Shown here: positions 34,928-44,124 of the stretch, in pieces
Numbering within the stretch: the first letter of the stretch is position 1
Layout: each line of letters begins with the position of its first letter
NCBI GenBank assembly: GCA_963726775.1
Contig: CAVSDL010000011.1
Coordinates: 124,001-188,000, forward strand
DNA: 64,000 nucleotides
Origin: CAIWHR01 sp963726775
Lineage (GTDB): Bacteria > Pseudomonadota > Gammaproteobacteria > Burkholderiales > Casimicrobiaceae
Direction: 5' to 3'
The notes under the pieces: generated by a model
What the model was told of the DNA's origin: nothing
What the model saw: only the letters and a program-made list of their open reading frames with translations
The model's database searches: none
Program-made: the position numbers and the translations under genes

Positions 34928-37306
34928 TCAGGCGCCGATCCCTGCCGTTGCACCGAACGCCTTGCGCAGCCGTTCGGTCCGCCGCCGTGCCGTGATCGCT
35001 TCAAGCAACCGATCGGGTGACGCCGGCAATTCGGTGAGGCGCAAGCCGGTCGCATCGGCGATCGCGTTGGTGAGCGCGGGGAGAACGCCCGACAGCGAGC
35101 CCTCGCCGGCCTCCTTCGCGCCGAACGGACCGTTCGGATCGGGTGCTTCGACGATGAAAACGTCGATCGGCGGCGACTCGACGATCGTCGGCACGCGATA
35201 GTCGAGGAGATTGGCGCGCAGATGCAGGCCTTCGTGATACTGCGTTTCCTCCGAGAGCGCTTGCCCCATCCCCATCCAGACGGAGCCTTGCACCTGGCCT
35301 TCGACGGCGAGCGGGTTGATGGCACGGCCGCAATCGTGCGCGACCCACACGTGCTCGACCACAACCATGCCGGTGTCTTCGTCGACGCTGACTTCGACGA
35401 CCTGCGCCGCGTAGGAAAAGCCTGCGCTCGTCCCGACTGCCGCCCCCTTGAACTTGCCGCCTTGCGTTTCCGGCGGCGTCGACCATGCGCCTTTGACGGT
35501 CAGCGTACCCGTATCCTCGAGCGCGGCGGCGACGACCTCCTTGTAGCCAAGCGTGCGGTCGGTGCCGGCGACACGAAAGTGCTCGCCGAGACATTCGACG
35601 TCGTCCGGAGCGACTTCGAATTTGCGCGCGGCCGCGTCGACAAGCATTCTCTTCAGCTCGCGCGCCGCGCCGATTGCCGCATTGCCGACCATGAACGACA
35701 CCCGTGACGAATACGAGCCGTTGTCCTTCGGCGTGACGACGCTGTCGTTGGCGACGACGGTGAACCGCTCGAGACCGAGGCCGAGGATTTCGGCGGCCGC
35801 CTGCGCGAGGAGCGTGGAGGATCCCTGTCCGATGTCGGCGGCACCGGTCAGGAGCGTGATGCCGCCGTCGAAATCGAGCTTGAGGTTGACCACCGCGTGC
35901 GGCTCGCCGGTCCAGTGGACGGGCTTCGCCGAGCCGCTCACGTAGTGCGAGCACGCCAGGCCCAGGCCCCGGCCGGGTCCCAGTTTGCCGCGCCGCTCGC
36001 TCCAGCCCGATGCGCGCTCCACGATGTCGAGGCACTCTCGGAGCCCGCAGGAATTCACCTGCAGGTCGTTGATCGTCCGGTGCGGCACGGGCAAGAGATT
36101 CGCGCGGCGCAGCGCGAACGGGTCGAGGCCGAGTTCATCGGCCATCCGGTCCAGCATCGTCTCGAACGCATGCCGCACGTCGACCGAGCCGTGGCCGCGC
36201 ATCGCGCCATTGGGCGGCGTGTTGCTGTAGACGCGCAGCCCGTGATATCGGCACGCCGGCAGGCGATAGAGCGCGTGGAGCAGCGCGCCGGCGTAGAGAA
36301 TCGTAACCAGACCGTATCCCGCGTATGCCCCGCCGCGCTGGACAACCTCGCAGTCGACCGCGGTGATGGCGCCGGTCTTCGTGAGCCCGATCTTCATGCG
36401 CACGTCGGTTTCCGGCCGGCCGCGGTGCGTGAGAAACGATTCTTCGCGCGTCAGTTCCAGCTTCACGATGCCGCCCGCGGCGCGGGCGAGCAGCGCCGCG
36501 ATCACCTCGAAATTGAGCGTCTCCGTTCGATGGCCGAAGCCGCCGCCGACGAACGGCTTCACGACGCGGATTCGCGATTCGTCCATCGCGAGGCAGCGCG
36601 CCAGCGCCAGATGGACGTAATACGGCACCTGCGTCACCGAATGCAGCGTGAGCCGGCCGCGCTCGGCGTCGTAATCGGCAAGCGCCGCGTTGGGCTCCAT
36701 CATCGCGTGCGTGACTTCGGCGTAACGGAAGCGCTCCTCGCGCACCAGGTGCGCTACGGCGAATCCGCGGTCGACGTCCCCGAAGGCCTGGTCGACTTCG
36801 CGCTCGATGTTGCCGGGCTTGTTCGCATGGAGCGGGACGGCGTCCGGCGCTCGCGCCAAGGCGGCGTCGAAATACGCGGGCAACGGCACGATATCCAACG
36901 CGATGGCGGCCAGCGCCGCGCTCGCCGTCGCCGCGTCGTCGGCGGCGACCGCGGCAAGCGGCTCGCCGCGGTAGCGGACGCGATCGCGCGCCAATGGAAA
37001 CTCGTTTTGCGCGACGGGGATCACGCCGTAGGCGGTGTCGCAATCGTCGCCGGTGATGACGGCGCGTACGCCGGGCATGGCGCGGGCGCGCGACGTGTCG
37101 ATGCCGCGGATCTCGCCGTGCGCGACGGGGCTCCTCAGGACGGCGCCGACCAGCGCACCGGACACCTGCAGGTCGGCGGTGTAGCGCGCGCGTCCGGTGA
37201 CCTTTTCGACGCCGTCGATCAGCGGCTGGCGCACGCCGACGGCAGGCGCGGGTCGCGCGCGGGCGTCCGCTGGCGGCGAGGCGCCTTCGCGCCGGCGGCC
37301 GCTCAT
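34928..37306 (-). CDS. hcrA: 4-hydroxybenzoyl-CoA reductase alpha subunit (molybdenum)
   Basis: 792 residues; the ATG at 37306 overlaps the hcrC stop (ATGA). The sequence follows Thauera HcrA closely: RQPLIDGVEKVTGRARYTAD, the ACSHYVSGSAKPVHWTGEP stretch, LTGAADIGQGSSTL, SYSSRVSFMVGNAAIGAARE and the Glu-containing FGAKEAGEGSLSG. It binds the Mo-molybdopterin cytosine dinucleotide and the substrate CoA ester. With hcrB and hcrC it converts 4-hydroxybenzoyl-CoA to benzoyl-CoA, the central intermediate of anaerobic aromatic degradation. Confidence 0.93.
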   Translation of the reverse strand: MSGRRREGASPPADARARPAPAVGVRQPLIDGVEKVTGRARYTADLQVSGALVGAVLRSPVAHGEIRGIDTSRARAMPGVRAVITGDDCDTAYGVIPVAQNEFPLARDRVRYRGEPLAAVAADDAATASAALAAIALDIVPLPAYFDAALARAPDAVPLHANKPGNIEREVDQAFGDVDRGFAVAHLVREERFRYAEVTHAMMEPNAALADYDAERGRLTLHSVTQVPYYVHLALARCLAMDESRIRVVKPFVGGGFGHRTETLNFEVIAALLARAAGGIVKLELTREESFLTHRGRPETDVRMKIGLTKTGAITAVDCEVVQRGGAYAGYGLVTILYAGALLHALYRLPACRYHGLRVYSNTPPNGAMRGHGSVDVRHAFETMLDRMADELGLDPFALRRANLLPVPHRTINDLQVNSCGLRECLDIVERASGWSERRGKLGPGRGLGLACSHYVSGSAKPVHWTGEPHAVVNLKLDFDGGITLLTGAADIGQGSSTLLAQAAAEILGLGLERFTVVANDSVVTPKDNGSYSSRVSFMVGNAAIGAARELKRMLVDAAARKFEVAPDDVECLGEHFRVAGTDRTLGYKEVVAAALEDTGTLTVKGAWSTPPETQGGKFKGAAVGTSAGFSYAAQVVEVSVDEDTGMVVVEHVWVAHDCGRAINPLAVEGQVQGSVWMGMGQALSEETQYHEGLHLRANLLDYRVPTIVESPPIDVFIVEAPDPNGPFGAKEAGEGSLSGVLPALTNAIADATGLRLTELPASPDRLLEAITARRRTERLRKAFGATAGIGA

Positions 37307-37806
37307 GGTACGCCTCGTTCCGCGCGATCCCGTGTCGAAGCGGCGCCGCTTGCAGCGGCCTGCACCGACTCGATAATTTTCACATAGCCGGTGCAGCGGC
37401 AAAGGTTGCCCGACAGCGCCGTCCGGATCTCGTCGACGGCAGGCGAGGAATTCCGGCGCAACAATCCCTCGGCTGCCATGATCATCCCCGGCGTGCAGAA
37501 ACCGCACTGCGTGCCGAGCAATTCGTGGAACGCGGTCTGCAGGCGACTCATCCGACCGCCTTTCGCCAGCGCCTCGATCGTCTCCACATGCTTGCCGGCG
37601 CAGCGAGCGGCCAGCGTGATGCACGAAAGCTGCGGCTGACCGTCGACCAGCACGGTGCACGCGCCGCATTCACCTCCATCGCAGCCGCGCTTCGTTCCGG
37701 TCAGCCCGAGGTCTTCGCGCAGATAGTCGAGCAGCAGGGCATGGTCGGCCACGGCGTCCTCGTGAACGCTGGCGTTGACCGTGAGCTTGAGGATGCGTTT
37801 GGCCAC
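37303..37806 (-). CDS. hcrC: 4-hydroxybenzoyl-CoA reductase gamma subunit (two 2Fe-2S)
   Basis: 167 residues from a GTG at 37806, only 4 bases after the ligase stop. Plant-type 2Fe-2S ligands are at RGCDGGECGACTVL (Cys42, 47, 50) plus Cys62; the helical site has TQCGFCTPGM and NLCRCTGY. It is the first of the three reductase genes in transcription order (C-A-B), following the ligase gene. The C-terminal ~20 residues are polar and probably disordered. Confidence 0.92.
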   Translation of the reverse strand: MAKRILKLTVNASVHEDAVADHALLLDYLREDLGLTGTKRGCDGGECGACTVLVDGQPQLSCITLAARCAGKHVETIEALAKGGRMSRLQTAFHELLGTQCGFCTPGMIMAAEGLLRRNSSPAVDEIRTALSGNLCRCTGYVKIIESVQAAASGAASTRDRAERGVP

Positions 37807-37810
37807 GTCG

Positions 37811-39160
37811 TCACGGTCCCTTCGGGCGCAGGTCGCGCACGCGAACGGCCTTGCCCTGCGAGCGCGGAATCGCGTCCGGCTTTTTCACGATGACGTCGGT
37901 GGTGATCCCGATCAGCGACTTGATGTGGTGGACGACGCGCTGCGCGATGCTGTCGTAGGTCGCTTCGTCCACGCCCGGCTGCGCTTCGACCTCGACGTTG
38001 ACGTGATCGAGACTGCCGTGGCGCAGGACGACGAGCTGGTAATGCGGCGCGATGTCGGGCAGTCCGATCAGCACGGCCTCGACCTGCGACGGATAGACGT
38101 TGACGCCGCGGATGATCAGCATGTCGTCGTTGCGGCCGGTGATGCGCATGATGCGCAGATGCGTGCGCCCGCAGTCGCACGGCGCGGTGGTGACCCTGGT
38201 GATGTCGCGCGTGCGGTAGCGCAGCATCGGCAGAGCTTCCTTGGTCAGCGTCGTGATGACCAGCTCGCCGGCCTCCCCTTCGGGGACCGGCTTTCCCGAT
38301 TCGGGATCGATCACCTCGAACAGGAAGTGATCTTCCCAGCCGTGCAGGCCGGCCTGGCATTCGCATTCGCACGCCACTCCCGGTCCCATGATTTCGGAAA
38401 GGCCGTAGATGTCGATGGCTTTCAACCCGAGCCGCGCCTCGATTTCGCGGCGCATCGCGGCGCTCCACGGTTCGGCGCCGAACAGGCCGACTTCGAGCGC
38501 GCTTCGGCGCAGGTCGATGCCCTGCTGTTCGGCGACCTCGGCGATCGCGAGCGCGTACGACGGCGTCGCGCACAGCACGCGCGCGCCGAAATCGACGATC
38601 AGCGCGATCTGCCGCTCGGTCGAGCCGCCGGACATCGGCACGACGACCGCGCCCAGGCGCTCCGCGCCATAGTGCGCGCCCAGCCCGCCGGTGAACAGAC
38701 CGTAGCCGTAGGCGTTGTGGACGACGTCGCCGGGTCTCCCGCCGGCGCAGGCCATCGAGCGCGCCATCAGGCCGGCCCACGTGTCGATGTCCTTTTGCGT
38801 GTAACCGACGACTGTCGGCTTGCCGGTCGTGCCGGATGACGCGTGCAGCCGCGCGAGTTCGCTGACCCGCCGCGCGAACATGCCGAACGGGTAGTGATCG
38901 CGCAGATCGGTCTTCCGCGTGAACGGCAGATGCGCAACGTCGCCGGGGCCGCGGATGTCGTCCGGCTTGATGCCGGCCGCATCGAGCCGCGCGCGATGCA
39001 CGGGTACGTTGTCGTAGGCATTGCGCAACGTCGCCCGCAGGCGTTTCCGTTGCAACGCCGCAAGCTGCTCGCGCGGCATCGTTTCCGCCTCGCGATCGAA
39101 GCAACAGGGCGCAGGCGCCTGCGCTCCGATGCCCACTTCCGCCGTCGTGGTCGCTCCCAT
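37811..39160 (-). CDS. padJ: Phenylacetate-CoA ligase (PaaK/PadJ type)
   Basis: 449 residues from the ATG at 39160, chosen for its AGGAGG ribosome site; a TTG at 39178 is upstream. PaaK-type motifs: HASSGTTGKPTVVGYT, IDIYGLSEIMGPGVACEC, the RYRTRDITRV segment and GRNDDMLIIRGVNVYPSQVE. It makes phenylacetyl-CoA (or a ring-hydroxylated version) with ATP, the substrate of the PadBCD complex. The place between padD and hcrC links the side-chain oxidation genes to the ring dehydroxylation genes. Confidence 0.85.
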   Translation of the reverse strand: MGATTTAEVGIGAQAPAPCCFDREAETMPREQLAALQRKRLRATLRNAYDNVPVHRARLDAAGIKPDDIRGPGDVAHLPFTRKTDLRDHYPFGMFARRVSELARLHASSGTTGKPTVVGYTQKDIDTWAGLMARSMACAGGRPGDVVHNAYGYGLFTGGLGAHYGAERLGAVVVPMSGGSTERQIALIVDFGARVLCATPSYALAIAEVAEQQGIDLRRSALEVGLFGAEPWSAAMRREIEARLGLKAIDIYGLSEIMGPGVACECECQAGLHGWEDHFLFEVIDPESGKPVPEGEAGELVITTLTKEALPMLRYRTRDITRVTTAPCDCGRTHLRIMRITGRNDDMLIIRGVNVYPSQVEAVLIGLPDIAPHYQLVVLRHGSLDHVNVEVEAQPGVDEATYDSIAQRVVHHIKSLIGITTDVIVKKPDAIPRSQGKAVRVRDLRPKGP

Positions 39161-39199
39161 CGAGCCTCCTCGCTGCAACTGCGTTGTCTTTCGGTCGTG

Positions 39200-40045
39200 C
39201 TACGGCCGCGCGCCCCGCACGGGCAGGTGCTCGAGCGCGAAACCCTGGTTGAAACCCGCGCTGGTGACCAGCACATATTTCAGGTACGAGCCGGCCAGCG
39301 TTGCGGCGAGACCGGCGAGCGATGCGGCCAGCGGCATGAGCGTGCCGTTGAAGTCGCCGGCGGCTGTCACTGCAATCAGCGCCAACGGCGCCAGCGTTCC
39401 GGCGACCTGGAGCACGCGCCCTGCGCGATCGAGCGCCAGGTTCGCGCGCGAGGCGGCGGCGCCGGCCAGCCGGCGACGATACGCGAGCCACATCAGGATC
39501 CGCGCGAGCAGCAGCACCCCGAACGGCACGGCCAGCGACGACGCGTAGGGTCCGAGGATCGGTCCCGTTACCAGGAACAGGCCGGCGCCTTCGGCAAGAC
39601 CGGTGATCACGATCAGCGGCGAGAGCAGCGGCTCGCGCCACGCCGGGATGCCTCGGGCCGCCTGCAGCATCCGGCTTTGACAATAGACGAATGCGAGCGC
39701 CAGCGCCGCGGCCGCCCACGCGAATCCGGAAATGCCCGCGGCGGCGCCCAGCCCCGCGGGGAACAGCAGCGTCGCGGTGATCGCTTCGCGCGACATCCAG
39801 GAAGTCTTCGGATTGAAGAAAACATTGATCGCCCGCAGCGGACGGCCGATCTCGAGCCAGACGCAAGAGAGGCCGAGTCCCACGAGCGCGAGGCCGGCGA
39901 GCATCAATGCAGTCAGTGCCGGCCCCTGAACGCCGGAGAACGCACTGGTCACGATCAGCCCGGCGCCGGCGCCGCCGCAGATGAAGTTGCCCGCGGCACG
40001 CCAATCCCAGCTGGATTGTTGCCAGGGATCTGGCCCGAAGTTCAT
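39200..40045 (-). CDS. padD: Phenylacetyl-CoA:acceptor oxidoreductase membrane subunit (NrfD/DmsC-like)
   Basis: 281 residues from the ATG at 40045 (MNFGPDPWQQSSWDW); the frame is open upstream through the repeat, but that part is repeat-derived. About eight hydrophobic helices are seen, with the SREAITATLLFP and WLEIGRPLRAINVF segments of the NrfD/DmsC family. It should anchor the complex and pass electrons to quinone. Unlike padB and padC, which overlap, it is separated from padC by 162 bases holding a dispersed repeat. Confidence 0.82.
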   Translation of the reverse strand: MNFGPDPWQQSSWDWRAAGNFICGGAGAGLIVTSAFSGVQGPALTALMLAGLALVGLGLSCVWLEIGRPLRAINVFFNPKTSWMSREAITATLLFPAGLGAAAGISGFAWAAAALALAFVYCQSRMLQAARGIPAWREPLLSPLIVITGLAEGAGLFLVTGPILGPYASSLAVPFGVLLLARILMWLAYRRRLAGAAASRANLALDRAGRVLQVAGTLAPLALIAVTAAGDFNGTLMPLAASLAGLAATLAGSYLKYVLVTSAGFNQGFALEHLPVRGARP

Positions 40046-40048
40046 TGG

Positions 40049-40133
40049 TGTACCCCCACGCTTGCGGCTGCCGCCGCCGCGCTGCCCCCCGAGGGGGAGC
40101 AATTCGCGCCTTGGGACGGCCCAGCAGCGCTCA
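40049..40133 (-). repeat. Third copy of the 87-base dispersed repeat, upstream of padD
   Basis: The minus-strand reading matches the unit at 15454-15540 over 85 bases with about seven differences; the hairpin is CCCCCTCGGGGGG here. It ends three bases before the padD start codon. Reading direction relative to the downstream gene is the same as at the acyl-CoA ligase/hyuA junction. Confidence 0.88.
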
Positions 40134-40176
40134 TCGTGCACCCTTGGCGCTGCGCGCCTTCCCGCCACGCGGGAGC

Positions 40177-40209
40177 GAGCCCTCCTTCGGGCGGCCGTGC
40201 GGAGGGCTC
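40177..40209. repeat. Perfect 9-base inverted repeat between padC and padD
   Basis: GAGCCCTCC (40177-40185) and GGAGGGCTC (40201-40209) with a 15-base loop; the second arm overlaps the padC stop codon. There is no T run, so it is not a standard intrinsic terminator. It may act as an mRNA stability stem or belong to the adjacent repeat element, since both lie in the only sizeable gap of the pad-hcr gene string. Confidence 0.7.
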
Positions 40210-40852
40210 ATGACTTATCCCACACGTAGTAAAAGCCTGGTCCGGTGCCGAGCTCTTCGTGCATCCGGAAATGCCGGTTTTTCGCCAGCACCTGCGACAC
40301 GGGGCTCTGCGGATCGTCGAGGTCGCCGAACGTCATGGCTTTGGATATGCACGCATTGACGCAGGCCGGCGTGGCCTCCGGGTCGACGCCCGGCCGCAAC
40401 CCCTGCGCGAGCCCGGCATCGATGGTATCGACGCAGAACGTGCATTTGGTCGCGACGGCCAGCCGTGCGTCGTCGCGGCGCTGCGTTTCGTTCTCGGTCG
40501 GCTCGCCATACGCGAACGTCGCCTTGTTCGTCTTGTAGCGCGCCTGATAGGGACACGCCAACGCGCAGTAGGCGCAACCGATGCAGAGGTCGTAATCGAT
40601 CGTGACGATGCCGTCGTCGCGCTTTTTCGTCGCCTTGCTCGGGCAGACGTCGAGGCACGGTGGATCGTCGCAGTGCTGGCACCCGACGGGAACGAAAGCC
40701 CGCTGCACGTCCGGATATTCGCCGAACTCCATGTCGAGCACGCGTCGCCACTGGACGCCCGGCGGCGTCGCATTGGCGTGCCGGCAGGCCGCGGTGCAGG
40801 TCTGACAACCGACGCAGCGGCGCAGATCGGCGACCATCGCCCATCGCGTCAT
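40208..40852 (-). CDS. padC: Phenylacetyl-CoA:acceptor oxidoreductase Fe-S subunit
   Basis: 214 residues; ATGA overlap with the padB stop. Four 4Fe-4S clusters are predicted from the Cys groups CVGCQTCTAAC, CQHCDDPPCLDVCP, CIGCAYCALACP and the outer CTFC and CVNAC groups. This is the electron-transfer subunit pattern of DMSO-reductase-family complexes (DmsB/NrfC). It conducts electrons from the PadB molybdenum site to PadD. Confidence 0.9.
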   Translation of the reverse strand: MTRWAMVADLRRCVGCQTCTAACRHANATPPGVQWRRVLDMEFGEYPDVQRAFVPVGCQHCDDPPCLDVCPSKATKKRDDGIVTIDYDLCIGCAYCALACPYQARYKTNKATFAYGEPTENETQRRDDARLAVATKCTFCVDTIDAGLAQGLRPGVDPEATPACVNACISKAMTFGDLDDPQSPVSQVLAKNRHFRMHEELGTGPGFYYVWDKS

Positions 40853-43566
40853 GGGGCAGCCTTCACCTTGACGCGCACGATGTCCGCGCCGGAGCCTGTG
40901 GCGTCGGTCAGGTCCATGGACATCGTTGCGAGCGAGTTCATGCTCGGCACGCCGAAATCCTTCGCGAAGGGCGTCGCCCAATGATCGAACTGCCCGATCA
41001 TCAGCAGCGTGTCGGGGCGAATCCCCTGACGCAGCACCGCGCGTCCCCGGACGCTGCGCTGCGGCGTCGCGATCTCCACCTGATCGCCATCGGCGATGCC
41101 AAGCGACATCGCCGCCTGAGTGTTCATGACTACGCCACGGTGACCCGTGACGTTGTCGGCGACTTCCTTGATCAGCTGCATGCCGACATTCCCGCCCCAC
41201 GCATACTGCATGCTGCGCGCGGTGAGCAGCCAGAACGGATAGTCCTGCGGCCGGCCGCCGGCCTTTTCGAGCGCGGCAACCCAGGGCGCGCCGAAATCCT
41301 TCCATGCGGGCAACGCCTGGTATTCCGGCAGCTGCTTGTCCCACCAGTGCATGTCGTGCTCGTGCAGGCGGCGTCCGAGCTCGGCGCCGACGCGTTGCAG
41401 CCGCTCCTGGTACGGAAGCTCGAAACGGAGGCCCTGCGCGGCGAGCCGCGGGAACAGGTACCAGGAGGTGCGCGGAAACGGCTTGGTCGCGAGACCGTTC
41501 GCCTTCCACCAGTCGAGATCGTGAATCTCGGTGCCGTCGGTCAACTCGGCGCTCGCCGCGCGGCACACGGCATCCCAGATCGCTCCGCGCGGGTGCACTC
41601 GCTCGGTGTCGAGCGAAAAGTCTCCGTGCGCGCTCTTGAGCGGCACACCCGCGGCGCCGCGATTGATCGCCGCGTTGTATTTGGACAGGAGCCCGGTGCG
41701 CTGCGCAAGCTCGGTGGCGATGTCGGTGAAATCGCGAGCCTCGCCACGCGTCGCAACCACGGGCTGGCGCAGCGCGAAGCCCTCGTGATCCCAGAACTGC
41801 TCGACGAACTTCGAGCCGCCGATGCGGATCAGCTGCAGGCTCTCGAGGTCGGTCGCGTCCGGCAGCAGCACGTCGGCAAAGTGATTGGTCTCGTCCCGGG
41901 TATAGGCGAACGCGACGACGAAGGGGAAGCGCGCCATCTTTTCCCCGAGCGCGGCCGTATCCCAGAAGGAAATGGCGGGATTGGTCCGGTAGACGAACCA
42001 CACGTCCGGAGGCGTCACACGCGGCAGCCCCTTGGGCGTGTCGTCGAGGAACATCCACGAAAAATGCGTCGGACCGAGCGCCTGGCTCCAGGCGCCATTG
42101 CCCGCCAGCGGCACCATCGTCCGGTACGCGTTGCGGATGTTCGGATGGGGCGACCAGTTCGCCGTGTCGGTTGGATTGAACGTGTAGGCCATGAAGCCGT
42201 CGTCGCCGGGCAACACGCTTTCCAGGCGGTCCGAGTGCCGCCAATTGAGGCGCACCGTCGTGCCCAGCGTGCCGCCCGGCACTTCGAGACCACCGACGAG
42301 CGCGGCGAGCACGGTGCGGGCCCACACGCATTCGTAGCCGCCCCAGCCGTTATTGACCGTCTTGCCCAGGCTCACGGAGACCGGGCGATAGGGAAGGCGC
42401 AGGCCCTCGATGTCGATCGTCTCGCCCACGCGAGCGTGGTCGACGAACTCGTGCGCGATCTTGCGAATCGTCGCCGCGGGGACTTCGCAGATGCGCTCGG
42501 CCCATTCGGGCGAATAGGGGGCGACGTGCGCGGCGAGCAGGGAGAACGCGGTCGTGCCGGTCAACGTGCCGTCCGCGAGCACGTCGTCATCCGGGCCGAG
42601 CTCGACGGCGTCGACGTCAAAGCGTCCTTCGAGCGCCTCGGCGATGCCGGGGGTGTCGAACGGTGCCGCAGCGCGGGACTGCGCGTCGCAGACCAGAGGC
42701 TTTTTCGTCGCGCGTTCGCGCAGGTAGTAACCGAACGCGCCGACCAGGTATGGGGACGCCGTGTAACGCGCCAGAAAGGCGACGTCGAGGCGGTCACGCG
42801 GAATTTCGTGGAGCAGTACATGGATCAACGCGAACAGGAACGCCGCATCGGTCTTCGGCTTGATCGGCACCCATTGGGCCGAGCACGCGCCCGTCACCGA
42901 CAAGTGAGGCTCGACCTGTACGCGCTTCATGCCGCGCGCGCGCGCCTCGGCATGGCGCCAGACGCCGACCACGCCGCCCGACGCCTCGACATTCGCACCG
43001 CAGGAGATCAGATACTCGGTGAGCGGCGTGTCGGGCGAGACCGTGAAGGCGCGATGCCAGAACTCCCCGTAAAGATGCTCGGAGTGATAGCACTTCACGC
43101 CCTGGCCGGAGCCCATGCCCATGTCGATGGGACCCCACGCCGCCAGAAACGCTGGCAGCGTGCCCATGTACGATTGCGGTGTGCCACCGCCGCCGAAGCT
43201 CGCGGCGACGCGCGGATAGCCCGAGGCGTCGAGCAGTCCTTCGGCGCGTACCTCGTTCAGGCGATTCGCGACCAGTGCGAAAGCCTCGTCCCACGTGACC
43301 GGGACGAAGCCGGGATCCTCGTCGCGCCCCTTCCTCGGATTGCTGCGCTTCATCGGCGTCAGCACGCGGTTGGGGTTGTACGTTTTCTGCACCAGCCCGA
43401 AGGCCTTCACACAGACCTTGCCGCCCCCCGGATGCACGCACGCCGCGCGGAAATTCGGCTCGACTTCGGTGGCGACGCCATCCACCACCTTGACTGTCAG
43501 CAGATCGGGCCCGGCGACGCACTGGTAACAGTAGGTCGCGACGCGGTGCATGTTCCCCGGCGCCAT
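40849..43566 (-). CDS. padB: Phenylacetyl-CoA:acceptor oxidoreductase molybdenum subunit
   Basis: 905 residues from the ATG at 43566, two bases after the thioesterase stop. It is a molybdopterin oxidoreductase of the DMSO reductase family: an N-terminal Fe-S region (YCYQC, then a later VCVKAFG), the central FVPVTWDEAFALVANRL, and the C-terminal molybdopterin-dinucleotide domain (GHRGVVMNTQAAMSLGIADGDQVEI). There is no twin-arginine signal, consistent with a cytoplasmic active site. With PadC and PadD it performs the four-electron oxidation of phenylacetyl-CoA to phenylglyoxylate without O2. The assignment rests on the adjacent ligase and the PadC/PadD partners. Confidence 0.83.
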   Translation of the reverse strand: MAPGNMHRVATYCYQCVAGPDLLTVKVVDGVATEVEPNFRAACVHPGGGKVCVKAFGLVQKTYNPNRVLTPMKRSNPRKGRDEDPGFVPVTWDEAFALVANRLNEVRAEGLLDASGYPRVAASFGGGGTPQSYMGTLPAFLAAWGPIDMGMGSGQGVKCYHSEHLYGEFWHRAFTVSPDTPLTEYLISCGANVEASGGVVGVWRHAEARARGMKRVQVEPHLSVTGACSAQWVPIKPKTDAAFLFALIHVLLHEIPRDRLDVAFLARYTASPYLVGAFGYYLRERATKKPLVCDAQSRAAAPFDTPGIAEALEGRFDVDAVELGPDDDVLADGTLTGTTAFSLLAAHVAPYSPEWAERICEVPAATIRKIAHEFVDHARVGETIDIEGLRLPYRPVSVSLGKTVNNGWGGYECVWARTVLAALVGGLEVPGGTLGTTVRLNWRHSDRLESVLPGDDGFMAYTFNPTDTANWSPHPNIRNAYRTMVPLAGNGAWSQALGPTHFSWMFLDDTPKGLPRVTPPDVWFVYRTNPAISFWDTAALGEKMARFPFVVAFAYTRDETNHFADVLLPDATDLESLQLIRIGGSKFVEQFWDHEGFALRQPVVATRGEARDFTDIATELAQRTGLLSKYNAAINRGAAGVPLKSAHGDFSLDTERVHPRGAIWDAVCRAASAELTDGTEIHDLDWWKANGLATKPFPRTSWYLFPRLAAQGLRFELPYQERLQRVGAELGRRLHEHDMHWWDKQLPEYQALPAWKDFGAPWVAALEKAGGRPQDYPFWLLTARSMQYAWGGNVGMQLIKEVADNVTGHRGVVMNTQAAMSLGIADGDQVEIATPQRSVRGRAVLRQGIRPDTLLMIGQFDHWATPFAKDFGVPSMNSLATMSMDLTDATGSGADIVRVKVKAAP

Positions 43567-43568
43567 GG

Positions 43569-43976
43569 TCAGACCAAACCGGCCTTTTGCGCCTTGGCAG
43601 CGAGTCGTGCCTCGGTCGTCTTGATGTCGACGACGAAGCGCTGGTGCCTGCCGCGGCAAATCACGTCCACGCTGTCGCGGCCACTGACTTCCAGGGTCAC
43701 GGCGCGCCCCTTGACGTCGGCGACGGTCACCGTCAACTCGACCACCATGCCCATCAGCGTTGCGGCCAGATGGTCGATTTCGACACGCGTGCCGACCGAG
43801 TCCTCGCCCGGATCGAGGTGTCGAAGAAGCAGTTCGCGCGAGGCCATCTCGATGTCGCGCACGAGCATGGGCGTCGCGTAAACGCGCGCCTTGTCGCCCA
43901 TGAAATCGATCGTGCGGTCGCGGTCGATCGTCAGCTTGGAAGTTGCGGTCACGCCTGAAGCGAGGCTGGCCTTCAT
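43569..43976 (-). CDS. FlK/hotdog-type thioesterase-like protein
   Basis: 135 residues from the ATG at 43976 after AGGAGG. The hotdog-fold pattern is seen (MLVRDIEMASRELLLRHLDPGEDSVGTRVEIDHLAATLMG), close to fluoroacetyl-CoA thioesterase-like proteins. As the first gene of the pad string it may hydrolyse phenylglyoxylyl-CoA or rescue CoA from stalled esters. That role is inferred from position; the catalytic residues are not certain. Confidence 0.75.
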   Translation of the reverse strand: MKASLASGVTATSKLTIDRDRTIDFMGDKARVYATPMLVRDIEMASRELLLRHLDPGEDSVGTRVEIDHLAATLMGMVVELTVTVADVKGRAVTLEVSGRDSVDVICRGRHQRFVVDIKTTEARLAAKAQKAGLV

Positions 43977-44124
43977 CCGATCCTCCTGTGCCGTGCAGAC
44001 GCCGCACCCGGCCCGCGCGGTCGCTGTTCCCGTCCTCGCGCACGCATCGGCGGCTTGCGCGGACAGAAACGGTTGAGAGTCCGCCGATTAACCGCTAATC
44101 TGGCATCGGAATGCGTTTATTGAC

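Noticed and set aside
40660..43881. Long plus-strand open frame opposite padB
   Set aside because: Same low-information composition; padB and its Fe-S and molybdopterin motifs are unmistakable on the other strand.
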